A DNA stretch of 64,000 nt, taken from positions 20,325,599-20,389,598 of the forward strand of contig OY726571.1 in the NCBI GenBank assembly GCA_963383645.1. The letters run 5' to 3'. Shown here one piece after another: positions 1 to 11,012 of this stretch; positions within the stretch are counted from its first letter, which is position 1, and each line of letters begins with the position of its first letter. Source of the stretch: Muscardinus avellanarius (taxonomy: Eukaryota; Chordata; Mammalia; Rodentia; Gliridae). The notes beneath the pieces were generated by a model. That model saw only the letters and a program-made list of their open reading frames with translations. It had not been told where the DNA came from and did no database searches. The position numbers and the translations under genes are program-made.

Positions 1-1294
1 CTTCTTTTTGTCCCTGGATTCCATGTTTTGGGCATAGAGGATGTGTACATTAATAAGGTATATATTATTAAATGGTCTATCATATCATATTAGAAAAAAA
101 ACTGTAAAATATATATTCATGAACTGATATACTTATGAAACACTTTGGTGATTACTGTGATTTTCCACAAAGACATCACTACATCCTCACCACACATATA
201 TACACAGAGAAAATATACATATTATGTATAAAATAAATTCTAAAATATATAAGCTTTATATAAGTATATACTTATGACATGCTATGTATATGTATACCTT
301 TTATACAGTTTTGGTATAATGATTACTTTAATCCTTTTTTCAGTTTCACAAGCAAATAGAATTTGGGCTGTTTTCTTCCTAGGTCTCACATTTGACCACT
401 TGTACAATAATAATATGAGGCTATATCTACAACCATCAGAGATTATTTCACTTGTTTTACTAAAAAGATGGAGTATAGCACGCCACTCTTCAGTGCTTCT
501 ATGGACATAAAATTAAAAACTATATTGAGTGGTGATAAAACTCTTATGATTCTCTTATACACGTTAGGGAGAAAGATATATGAGTGGAATAGAATAAAGA
601 GTGACCCCCAAATTTGGATATTATGATTACTATTTTGTAAACGTGGCATTTAGGCTAGTTTCTCAAATGTTTTCATTTCAATCTTCCCAAATAATAATTA
701 GGATAATAACACTGAATCTCCAGAGTTTTAAACATCAAATAACTAGTTTGTTTTTTCCCCCGAGTGCATTAGTTATCATGAACCTAGATCTCGGCAAATG
801 TTAATAAAAGCTGAACAGAATTAAAAGAATAAAAAATATTATGGCACATAAGCTTGCTTTTTTGTTTTTAGTTTTGGTTTGGTTTGTTTTTGCTTGATTT
901 TTCTTGTAAACTATAATCTTTATAGAATTAGTATCTTTCATCTGTTCTTAAAATAATATAACTGCATATTTGACACGATTTAAAAAATCCTAAACCTACT
1001 CCATATTTTAAAGAAGCAATAATTATCTTCCTACTCTAAAAGAAATAGAGCTTACTAATTCTGAAGTAATATAATTTCTTTAGTAGCTACTCCCACAATT
1101 TACTCAGAGAAAATCAGTTTAAAATTAAATAAGGTAGACTTTCTGGCTCCAGTCCACAAATACACCCATGACTAATTTAATTCTGCTTTAGCTAGTATTG
1201 AGAAGCACTAAATGTATCCAACAACTAATCAAGTTACTCACATCTCTATAGCATTTTAGTTTTCTTGTTAAATAACTCCTTAGCAGACAAGCAA

Positions 1295-1307
1295 AATTCT
1301 TAAGTAG
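1295..1307. repeat. 13-bp target-site duplication, left copy
   Basis: AATTCTTAAGTAG occurs here and again at 2214-2226. Between the two copies lie an L1 in two opposite pieces and a SINE; L1 sequence begins at the very next base. Confidence 0.8.
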
Positions 1308-1821
1308 AATTCCACTGTTTGTGTATCTCATAAGTTTGAATCCATTAATTTATTGATGGACACCTTGGATGATTCCAAAGCTTAGCAATTATGAATTATG
1401 CAGCTATGAACACAGATATACATGAATTACCATGGTAGTCTGGCTTCAATTCTTTTGGAGATGGTATATCTGGATCATATGGTAGGTTCGTTCCCATTCT
1501 TCTGAGGATCTTCTACAATGTTTTGCAAAGTGGTTCTACTAATTTGCAATCCCACCGACAATGTATCAGAGTTCCTACTTCTCCACATCTTTGCCAGAAT
1601 TTATTATTGTTTATGTTTTTAATGATTGCCATTCTAATTGGGGCTGGGTGAAACTTCAGAGAAGTCTAGAGATATATTTTGAATTAACTCTTGTGCAAGG
1701 TAAGAAAGTGAAATATATTTCCATTTTTCGACATATGGATAACCAGTTTTGCCAACACTATTTATTGAATAGGCTATCTTTTTCCTACAACATATTTTTG
1801 GTCCCTTTGCCAAAAAATTAA
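1308..1821 (-). mobile_element. L1 3' part, inverted segment
   Basis: Read on the minus strand, this follows the usual L1 order from the late-ORF2 segment encoding the 'tggttatccatatg' motif, through 'aatgccattctaacnggg'-type sequence, to the 'ccatcaacagatgaatgg' block. There is an internal deletion near 1650. Stops and indels abound, so no protein is made. It is oriented opposite to the 3'-end piece at 1822. Confidence 0.75.
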
Positions 1822-1972
1822 TTGGGAGAGGGAAAAACTTCAATAGACATGAGGTATAGACACAAACTTAATAATACCAATCACTTTGGTGTTCACCAAA
1901 TGCCCTGTGTACGTATGCCTTTATCATCTTGAACTTCATCAAGATGTATGATTATAATTTAGCAATTAAAAA
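1822..1972 (+). mobile_element. L1 3' end, forward segment of the inverted copy
   Basis: Resembles the plus-strand 3' ends at 32510 and 56240: the order 'gagaggnaaa...caatnnacatgangt', 'cnnaccaatcac', 'tgtgtangtatgcc', 'catcaagatgtatgatta' is kept, with internal deletions. It ends in an A-rich tract that runs into the SINE at 1984. Confidence 0.6.
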
Positions 1973-1983
1973 AAGTAAATAAA

Positions 1984-2185
1984 GCCAGGTGTGGTGGCGC
2001 ACGCTTGTAATCCCAGTCCTTGGGAGGCTGAGACAGGAGGATCGCGCAGGTTTGAAGCCAGCCTCCGCAACTTAGTGAGGCTCTCAGCAACTTAGTGAGA
2101 CCCTGTTTCCAAATAAAATACAAAATAGGTCTGAGAGTGTAGCCCAAAGGTAGAAAGCCTCTGAGTTCCATCCCCAGTACCACAA

Positions 2186-2213
<28 letters not shown>
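1984..2213 (+). mobile_element. B1-dID-type SINE, older form, with (AAAT)n tail
   Basis: Full dimer: B1-like left half from GCCAGGTGTGGTGGCGCACG, an A-rich linker, then an ID-like right half ending CCCCAGTACC and a tail of about nine AAAT units. It sits in the A-rich end of the L1 and shares its right-hand duplication. Confidence 0.85.
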
Positions 2214-2217
<4 letters not shown>

Positions 2218-2226
2218 CTTAAGTAG
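2214..2226. repeat. 13-bp target-site duplication, right copy
   Basis: Exact match to 1295-1307, directly after the (AAAT)n tail of the SINE at 1984. Confidence 0.8.
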
Positions 2227-3682
2227 TCTTACAAAAATTATTAAAACTTACTAAACACTTTGAATATTTGTAGAGGAATATTGGTTCTCTTCAAGAAGCA
2301 GACCTTTTTAGTCTATTCAATGTTTCAATAATAATAATAATAAATTGTCATATAAAATCATAATGAATTTTAAATGTAATTAAAAATGTCCAACATCTAA
2401 TCAAAAGTAGAAATAAATAGTAGGTCTATTATGAGTAATTTAATGAAAGCCAAATGAGTTCTATGAAACTTTCAGACTTCAAATTTAATATCCTTTACCG
2501 TAACTTTTGTTAACGTAATTTCACGACCATAGTCACTAGCCTAGACCTAGTCATATAAAAATGTTGACTCATGACATAAATTAAGAAAAGTTCAAGAGCA
2601 ATTTTAGATGGTTTATGAATAGAAAAAATAAAAATCTCTATTAATTTTAGCTAATAATGGATTCTGCCTTTTGTAAATATGGTAGCTTTCTTTAAAGATG
2701 TTTTATGCCACGGTTTTTCTTACATTTTAAATGGTTTGTTTCTGCAGTGGTTTATTTTTTATGTAAAGAACATGAAAATCTGACTAATACTTGAGTGAAC
2801 ACAAAAATATAAAAGTTGTTAATTTATTATAAGGGTTTATGGTTTAGTTTTTAAATATTTTAGGCATTGAGAAAATAATTAACAAGAAGAACATAAATTA
2901 TATAAAAAGTAGTTAAATTTTTACTTATAAATCTTTACCTCTTAGCAAGTTTTATTTGGTATAATCACCACTAAAATTTTTCAGTGCTATTTCTAAGATT
3001 TATGTGACACAAAATTATAGCTTTGCAAAAATTCACTTTATAAAAAATTTTTTCTCAGAATGATTCTGCTGAACATGGTTTTTGTCTTTAAATCTTGGCA
3101 AAACAACAAAATCAAATGGATAGCAAATAGAACCTTTGTGCATAATATGAACTTCATTTCCCAAAATAAAAAAATCATTTCATTTTACTATCAAATGAAT
3201 TTTTTGAAAAAAATAATATTACGAGAAATTTTACTCAAATAATATTGGGATATTAAAAATGTTACTTTTAACTTTTTTGGCTGATTGAATTTCTAGTTAA
3301 TAATGTTCAATTTACTTAATTACTATAAAGCTGAAATATTTATCAAGGTATAAGTGAACTAAAATATCACATAAAGGGCATGCTCATTAGTCTATAATTA
3401 CCCAAAAATGCAAATAATGTAGAGAAAGACATGATTAATGCATTCCTGATTAGGACCCTGAGTGCTGAGAACACTCAAGTTGTGAGTTTTTTTGAAAAGC
3501 AAGGCTGCAGAATCGTTTTGATACTAATCACAGTGATTTTATAGCCATTTGTTTAACAACAGTATCAAACAGAAGAAAATATGTTCTCATAGGAGAAATC
3601 TGCAGTGAACAGAAAAAATTCTTAACCATCAGGGTAGTAAACACTGTAACAGGCTATTGCTACCATTTTTCAGGATGGCGTG

Positions 3683-3923
3683 AGCTGGGTGTGGTAGCTG
3701 AGGCCTGTAATCTCAGAACTTGGGAGGCTGACACAGGAGAATCTGTTTCCTGAACCAATTTCAGCAATTTAACAAGACTCTCAGCAGCCTAGCCAGACCA
3801 TGTTTCAAGACAAAACAAAACAAAACAAAACACAGAAACAAAAAGGGTTCTGTGGGGGTAACTTGAAAATAGAATGCTCCTGAGTTCAATCCTGTGCTTC
3901 ACAAATAAGTAAATAAATAAATG
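3683..3923 (+). mobile_element. B1-dID-type SINE, decayed
   Basis: Left half begins AGCTGGGTGTGGTAGCTGAGG and keeps TGGGAGGCTGA. The linker holds an (AAAAC)n run, and the right half reads ATCCTGTGCTTCAC before AAATAAATAAAT. Confidence 0.75.
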
Positions 3924-4329
3924 TCATCCCTATGGTCGTGGCAGCTTTTAGAGGATGAGAAGGGGATAATTTCTCGACCCCTTTCTAATGGCATCTGGAG
4001 ACATTTTTAGTTGCCACAGCTAGGGTTAAAGGGTGAAAGCGTTGCTGCTGGCATCTACTAGGTAGAGGCTTGATATACCACTATACTTCTCTCAAGGCAC
4101 AAGACAATCCCCCCAACCCAACATGCATGACCAAGCAGCCAAGACTAAGAATTATCTGTCCCCAAATGTTAAGAGTGGCCAGATGGAAAAACTCTGATAA
4201 ACCTTTGTTTTACTGAAAGACAAGGGAAGGATTACATAAACTCTCAAATCTTGCTCTAATTTTCATGAAGGCATAAATATATGTCAGACGCCATGTTAAG
4301 CAGTTTGGGTGCAATACATTTTTATTTTC

Positions 4330-4700
4330 ATTGTGGTACTTGGGATTGAACTCAGGAACATTCTACTGCTGGGCTACATACAATCCCAGCTCAATTTTTA
4401 TTTATTTACTTATTTTTTATTTTTATTCATGCATTGTATTCATGCATCTTAATGAGTACAACATGGTAGAGGCATACATGCACACATCATTCATTTAGTC
4501 CTTCCTTAATTTTGTCCCCAAACTCAATCACTAAGCTATTTTTGTTGTTGTTGTTGTTGTTGTTTTGGTTTGAAATACGGTCTTGCTAGTTGGCTGTGGA
4601 TCTTGCTAAATTGCTAAGGCTGGCTATGAACCTAAAGTCCTCCTGTCTCAGTCTCCCATGTATTGGAATTATAGACATGCACCATCACTAGACTGGATGC
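4330..4700 (-). mobile_element. Decayed SINE split by an L1 3' end
   Basis: The ID-like part (4332-4395) and the B1-like part (4565-4697) of one minus-strand SINE are separated by about 150 bp carrying an L1 3' end and a (TTG)n run. The two SINE parts join in the expected order. Confidence 0.65.
4405..4525 (-). mobile_element. L1 3'-end fragment inside a SINE
   Basis: On the minus strand it reads 'atgtgtgcatgtatgcctctaccatgttgtact' followed by 'cattaagatgcatga' and an A-rich end. The same block appears at 1890, 32670 and 51080. Confidence 0.55.
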
Positions 4701-5351
4701 ATTCCATTTTGATCATCAAAATAAGAAGCTTAGTTTTTTTTAAAAAAATGTATAAGTGAAGATTAGAGAGCTTATGCAACTGATCGGAAATGTATAGCTT
4801 AAATAGGATTCAAGCATTATTTTATAGTTCTTCTAAGAGTATATAATTAAAAATAGGTAAGAAATAGTAACATTTTTCTTATTGTAGCAATGAGATGTTT
4901 TATTCAAAAGAAAACATACCTACGGAACTAGGTAAGGCAGTTCATCACCTTTAAAATAATTTGCTACTTTAATCTTTCTTTTGTTATTTCAATGTACTAC
5001 TTTATTGCCACAATTACAAGCTGAGCTTTCAGGAAAGAATTCCTTAGCTCACTCTTTCCCAGCACAGCCCATCTACCTGAGTTCTAATCCCATGAAAAGT
5101 CAGCCAAAAGAGAAAAAGAAGACTTGATTCAACTTTGTACCCATTCAATAAACCAGGGCACACCATTAATACAGAAAATGATAACTTTAGTCTATGCATG
5201 CAAGCAGAGTTAACAGCAACATCAAAACCCCTCTGTGCTGTAGTGAACAAGACATCACGCTTTTCAAAGTGTAAGACTTTCTCTCATCAAGAAATAATAC
5301 CTGCTTATTTCAGGAACCTCTTTTTCTAAACAAAATGTTTAGTTAATTGAT

Positions 5352-5533
5352 TATTTATTGTGGTACTGGGAATTGAACTCAGGGCCATTTTACCTCTGAG
5401 CTATACCCTTTTCCTTATTTCATTTCTTATTTGGAAACAGGATCTCACTAAGTGGCAGATGACCTTACTAAGTTGCTGAAGCTAGCCAAGAACCTGTGAT
5501 TTTCCTGTCTCTGTCTCCCATGTAGTGGGAGTT
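5352..5533 (-). mobile_element. Decayed B1-dID-type SINE, truncated
   Basis: Plus-strand text runs TGGTACTGGGAATTGAACTCAGG, CTGAGCTATACCC, then TCACTAAGT and CCTGTCTCTGTCTCCCATGTAGTGGGA. It stops before the usual 5' end of the element. Confidence 0.7.
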
Positions 5534-6454
5534 AAAAAAATTATGTTGAGGAACTCCTTTTCATACTACAAAACTATTAAATTATTATACCTAGTAAAAA
5601 AGATAAATCTCACCAGTGCAGGAATACATCATCCAATCCCCCTGAGGACACGGGTGGTAAAGAAAGGCAGAAAAAGTACAGATCTCTCTCTGAGCTGTGA
5701 CATCTGTCCAAAGTCAATGATCCTGGTTCTCAAAGTTCAGATCCAAAGATGACTAACAAACCCCAACAGACTTAAGGCCCCGCACACTGGTTAAAGTGTC
5801 TTGGGATTGTCTTGGTGGATTTGCAAGCTCAATCTCTCCAACAGCGAAGAAAACCTGTCATCTCTTTGATCATCCTTTACAATACATAGACATCTCATTG
5901 CATTCTTGGGGAACTGAAGAGAGTAGGTTCCTCACCTGGACATTCCACTTGGTCTTTTACATCAGTTGAACCAAGAATCTCACTCAGGAGCCATCCAGTT
6001 GGCTGCGCCTGATCCCCTACCTTTGGGGCTCCACAACCTAAAGGGACTCTTTGAGCTACAAAATGTTGATATTTTTTTCAGGTAACACTGCTTCTCTTCC
6101 ACTTGGTCAGCTGATTCTGGCCCCATTATTCTGTCCTTTGAAATTCACCTGTGCCATTTGTTTGGCTTTTGGGATTGTTTGAAACCTGACAATAGTACAC
6201 TGTTTGACACTAACTCTACCCAATAGTGGGCTGATTGGCAAAGTATTCACTGGACCATCCATGTCTCTACTATCTATAAGAACGTGCTGTGGTTAATCAT
6301 TGGAATAGTTTAATTAACAATGTGCTCCAAAAGATTGCTGAATCTATTTCCATCACATCCACAGTGCTCACACACTTTAGCAAAACAATTGAAAGATTGA
6401 ATGTTGTGGTTTATGAAGAAGGAGCCTTCATTCTCAGTGGTTCCTAGTTATGTG

Positions 6455-6605
6455 ATAAAAAATAAATAAGTATATTTATATACATATAATATGTGAATAA
6501 ATAGACTTATAATACGTGAATATATATGTGTATATGTGTGTGAATAATTATATGTATATGTGAGTACACGCACACACGCACACACACACGTATACTTATA
6601 TATTA
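6455..6605. repeat. TA/TG/CA-rich simple repeat
   Basis: Impure alternating purine-pyrimidine DNA: TATATACATATAA, then TGTGTATATGTGTGTG, then CACACACGCACACACACACG. A possible non-B DNA site. Confidence 0.7.
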
Positions 6606-7625
6606 ATCATTTAGTATTTTTGGTTACTTCTAACAGTTGTACTCTTTAGGGGACAGCCTGTCTGAAAGTGCCAGTAGAGTTTTGCACTCCATTTTAGATC
6701 TCCCTGCTCACTGAATGCTTTTGTGGTAGTCCATGCTGGCCAAAGTCAGGAACATAACTGGTCATTTTAATTTCACAAAATGCCATTGTCATTCAAACTA
6801 TATTCTTACGAGTAAAATGTCTTAGGTATAAAATTTAAGAGTTGGTGGAAAGAAATGTGAAAATTTGGAGACTATAGTAAGATCCACTAATTTTATGGCA
6901 ATGAAGGGAGGACCATAGCAGGTATTTCTTAGAACCTTAGAAAAAAGGAGCAAAAGATATCAATAACCATTTGCCTTTCAGAGCAGCACTGTACATCTTT
7001 TCTTGGCAAGGAAGATGATCTTATGTGGCTCTCTCAGTGTTACATTGAACCCACTGCCAGGCCTGCCTTCCCCAGACATCCCCTTTCCCATGCGCCTAAC
7101 CTTATGGGGTAGCCTAGAAACAGAAAGGGGTGGTGCCAGCCTTTGGACTGTGGGCACCTCGGGATGTCTTTCCCACCTGACTGTCCAGTCATTTGTGGGA
7201 TGATTATACAACTTCTCTGTTTGTTTGGAAAAACAGGACAGTTTAGACAGAAGGCATTCAAGCTGTCACACTACCCTAAAGCTGTTACTACAAGCAAAAA
7301 TCAGAGTCAATTATTCTAACTGAGCTGGGAAACCCGAGATGAGTCAGGAGCCTGGAATGCCACATTTAATGCACTATCACCCAGTGTCCCCTGAAACATT
7401 TATACACCTCACCTGCAGGGTTACACCAGTTCCAACCACATTTCCTCTCCAGGAGACCATGCATACTATTGCACTGTAGTTCTTGAAAGGAAACTAGGCA
7501 TCAGTTTGCTTCCATACTAAAAATATGGTGACTGAGCTCTCAGCAGTGGGCTAAGAGACCTTCAACTGCTTTAAGAGCCAGTGGGTTCTTAAAGAACTGA
7601 GGAGTTCTTTATAAAATGAATCAAC

Positions 7626-7852
7626 TTGCCTGGTGTGGTGGTGCAGGCTTGTAATCACAGGATATGTAAGCTGAGATGGGAGGATTACAGGTTCGAGGAC
7701 AACCTCTTCAGACAGTGATACTTTCATTAACCTAGTAAGATTCTATCTTAAAATAAAAATAATATAGGGCTGGGGATAGACTCAGAGATAGACTACCACA
7801 GAGTCCCATTCCCAATACCAATAAATAAATGAATAAATAAATTAATAATGAA
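7626..7852 (+). mobile_element. B1-dID-type SINE, decayed
   Basis: Begins near TGCCTGGTGTGGTGGTGCAGG, keeps GGGAGGATTACAGGTTCGAGG, then a linker and GGGCTGGGGATAGACTCAGAG, ending in AATAAATAAATGAATAAATAAA. Confidence 0.75.
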
Positions 7853-8198
7853 TTAAATCTTGTGGGATACCTGAGATCATTATTAATAACCCAGGTGGGA
7901 TAACTGAATCATTGTTTCTGAGAACCTTGCAGGAAGCTCTTTCTATAACTAGAGGGATCAAATCCGAAATGCTGACACAAGATTTGTCAGATTGTAGGTA
8001 AAAGGATCAGTGATACCACCTTTTTCTGGAAGGCAATTCAAGTCAGTCTTAACTCACTGGCCAGAGTCATTGAATGATAAATTTGTCCTAGATGACTCAA
8101 GTGATGGGGTCTTCAAAATCATAGCTGTATGCTCATAAGTTTGGATTCATTGTTTAGTCCCGGTAGAAAGGGCAAGACGGAAACTTGAAGTAAAAAAT

Positions 8199-8418
8199 AC
8201 CTGAACTTTTGCCAGGCGTGGTGGCACACGCTTGTAATCCCCGTGCTTGGGAGGCAGAGACAGGAGGATTGTGCAGGTTTGAAGCCAGCCACGCTGGCTT
8301 AAGAGACCCTGTTACCAAATAAAAAAATATAAAAATTGGTCTGGGAGTGTAGCCCGGAGGTAGAAGGGTTTTCAGGAACCCCACTACCACCAAAAAGAAA
8401 AAAAGAACCTGAACTTTT
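8199..8418 (+). mobile_element. Young hairpin-type SINE with 12-bp duplication
   Basis: ACCTGAACTTTT at 8199-8210 and 8407-8418 flank a full dimer starting GCCAGGCGTGGTGGCACACG. The left half carries AAGCCAGCCACGCTGGCTT, the palindrome diagnostic of the young group. The tail is AAAAAGAAAAAAAG. Confidence 0.9.
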
Positions 8419-8694
8419 AAAGTAGATCTTGATGACTTATAAAATTTGTTTAAATGGTTGACCCTGGGACTATAAGAGAAAAGACATGGGAGAATATATA
8501 ATTTGCCCACATAGTCACTGGGAAGAGTATGAGACTTAAGTCCCATGGTATACATTCTACAATTCACATGATTATAAGTTGATATAAATATATATCATTA
8601 CAGTAAACTATTTTTCCTTGTTTCAAAAAATGATTCATTTTTATTAATTTAACAATAATAACCATATAATAATATTTTTATTACTCATATACTA

Positions 8695-8810
8695 AATATG
8701 TACACACATATATATACATATATGTATGTATATATTATATATAAATATGTACATATATATTTACATATATGTATGTATATATTATATATATAAATATGTG
8801 TATAATACAT
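8695..8810. repeat. TA-rich repeat with a 47-bp period
   Basis: A 36-bp block starting ACATATATGTATGTATATAT at 8716 recurs at 8763 with small changes, inside a wider (TA)n-rich stretch. Confidence 0.7.
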
Positions 8811-8921
8811 AAATAATTTTCTTATGTTATTAGTTTTATACATATTTTTGTTCATGATGATATTAAATATTATTCCTGCTCTTTACTTGCTCTGTGACCT
8901 TATGAATGTATTTAATAACTT

Positions 8922-8930
8922 TTTGCTTTA

Positions 8931-8969
<39 letters not shown>

Positions 8970-9163
8970 GGGGGTACTGGGGTTCCTGGAAACCCTTCTA
9001 CCTCCGGGCTACCTCCCAGACCCATTTTTATATTTTTTTAAATATGGAAACAGGGTCTCTTAAGCCAGCGCGGCTGGCTTCAAACCTGTGCGATCCTCCT
9101 GTCTCTGTCTCCCAAGCGCAGTGATTACAAGTGTGCGCCACCACGCCCGGCTTTGCTTTAGAT
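8922..9163 (-). mobile_element. Young hairpin-type SINE with a (GAT)n tail
   Basis: TTTGCTTTAGAT at 8922-8933 and 9152-9163 is the target-site duplication. Between them, on the plus strand, come about eleven GAT units in place of a poly(T) run, then TACTGGGGTTCCTGGAAACC and the rest of the element to CCACCACGCCCGGC. TAAGCCAGCGCGGCTGGCTT is present. Confidence 0.9.
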
Positions 9164-9553
9164 TATTTTTAAAGTGGAGATGTTAACTATGTTATATGTC
9201 TTGTAGCATTCTTATAAGGAATAACTTAATGTATATTAAATAATATACTATTTTAATTAAGTTTGTATTAATACCTTAACGAAGAGCATTGATTAACATA
9301 AATGAAGCATTCATTAAATGTTGGCTTTCTTCTTTGGCATGAGTTGTGCATTGACCAAGGAAGTACTCTTTTGCAAAGGAGTTGTAAGTATATTGATTTT
9401 GAACTACCTAGAAACTTTCTGAAGATGTTAGCTAAAATTGCTCCTTCAACAAAATAAGAATGGTACGTGCTCCAACTATCTTTGCACTTTAGATAACCTG
9501 TTTGCTGTAATGTAGATTTTTAAGAGCTAGAAAAAATGTATCGCTCCTTGAAA

Positions 9554-9811
9554 TCACTCCTGCTTCTTCCATTGTTCTTTCTTCTGGGCAAAGTGATGAA
9601 TAATTGATGTACAAAAGAGACCGTGAAGGTAAAATCTACACATGATATGTGAATTAGTCAGGTTCTTTCTGGCAGTTTTACTACCAGGTTCATCACTGTG
9701 GTTAACCAAGTGAGCTTTAAGCTGGGTTCTCCTCCCAGCACTGTTACTTGCCAGTTTTACAGCTGCTATGGGGGCCTTTCGTTTACTAACAGATTGGGCA
9801 TCACTATACAA
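9554..9811 (-). other. Unassigned open frame, 85 codons, rich in basic residues
   Basis: A minus-strand frame outside any repeat I recognise, with Lys/Arg/Ser/Ala-rich sequence (SVSKRKAPIAAVK near the start, KTARKNLTN in the middle). The segment RRTQLKAHLVNHSDEP faintly recalls a C2H2-finger linker but lacks the paired cysteines. No clear splice sites or Kozak context. It may be chance, or a scrap of a processed pseudogene I cannot name. Confidence 0.2.
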
Positions 9812-10121
9812 TATATCTTATTGTAGGGTTTTTTTAAAGCATCAAATAAAAATAAATAAAACACCTAGAAGATTTCCTCATATTATTTCTCAATTACTTT
9901 AAAAAATCCTATCAATGCTATTTACTAATACCTCTACTATTACTACTATTATTATCCTTACCATTTTATTACTATAATATGTATATTTAAGCACACTATA
10001 TATTTTAAGATTTTTAGAGACACTGGTCTCTTATACATGTAAATTATGAGGACTATTTCTAAAGTATAATATCTTTTTTATTTAAAAATGTAAATATTAT
10101 ATTATCTATAAAATAAGAGTA

Positions 10122-10340
10122 GCTGGGAATGGTGGCACACGCCTATAATCCCAGTATTTGGGGGGCTGAGACAGGAGGATCACAGGCTTGATATCAGCCT
10201 CAGTTACTTAGTGAGATTTTCAGCAACCTAGCAAGATCTTGTTTCATAAACAAATAAAAAATAATAAATAAATAAAATCTGGGCATGATGGCCATGCTTG
10301 TAATCTCAGTACTTTGGAGGCTGAGACGGGAAGATTACAG
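10122..10340 (+). mobile_element. SINE followed by a second truncated SINE
   Basis: The first element starts AGCTGGGAATGGTGGCACACG and runs to an AATAAATAAATAAA tract at 10275, without a normal ID-like half. A second left half then starts CTGGGCATGATGGCCATGC and stops after TGAGACGGGAAGATTACAG, where purine-rich DNA begins. Confidence 0.7.
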
Positions 10341-10395
10341 AGAGAAAAAGAGAAAGGAAGGAAGGAGAAGGGAGGGACAGAGAAGAAGGAGATAT
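10338..10395. repeat. Purine-rich (GA/GGAA) simple repeat
   Basis: AGAGAGAAAAAGAGAAAGG, GGAAGGAAGG and GAGAAGAAGGAG directly follow the truncated SINE. Confidence 0.7.
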
Positions 10396-10764
10396 AAAAA
10401 TCCTCAAAATTAATATTTGTGCTCTTATTCTCTTTTTAATGTACAGTAACAAGTTAGGCACTAACATTGCTCTATTCTGTGATGGCTACAGAAATCCCAA
10501 GCAACCTCGATTTAAGCTCTGTTAAGGGTGTTAAGTTTTTTCACATACAATAACTTACAGGTAACTTTGCACCTCATGGTGAAAATACTAAACAGTGATC
10601 TTCTAAACTGGGAATAAGGCAGAAAGGTATGTGAAACAAAGTACCGTAGGACCTAGTCCAAAAAATAGGCAACAAAATGCAACAAAAGATATAGAAAAGA
10701 AAGAAAGAAATCTACCTTTATTCATAGAAAATGATTGGTTATGTAGATAATCGTAGAGGCCTAT

Positions 10765-11012
10765 CTGGGTGCGATGGCACGCTCCTATAATCCTAGTACT
10801 TGGGAGGCTGATAGGAGTTTGCTGCCAGCCTCAGCAAATTAGTAAAGCCCTTAGTAACTTAGACCCCATTTCACTTGAAAAAAAAATAGGGCTGGGATGT
10901 AGCTCAGAGATAGAATACGCCTGGGTTCAGACACCAGTATAATAATAATAATGATCATCATCATCAGCCTCCCAAGTATTGGGATTATAAATGTGTACCA
11001 ACACACTCAGCT
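10765..11012 (+). mobile_element. SINE with (ATA)n tail abutting an opposite SINE scrap
   Basis: Plus-strand dimer from TCTGGGTGCGATGGCACGC to GACACCAGTATAATAATAAT. At 10966-11012 it is followed by a minus-strand left-half scrap (AGCCTCCCAAGTATTGGGAT ... CACTCAGCT). Confidence 0.7.
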
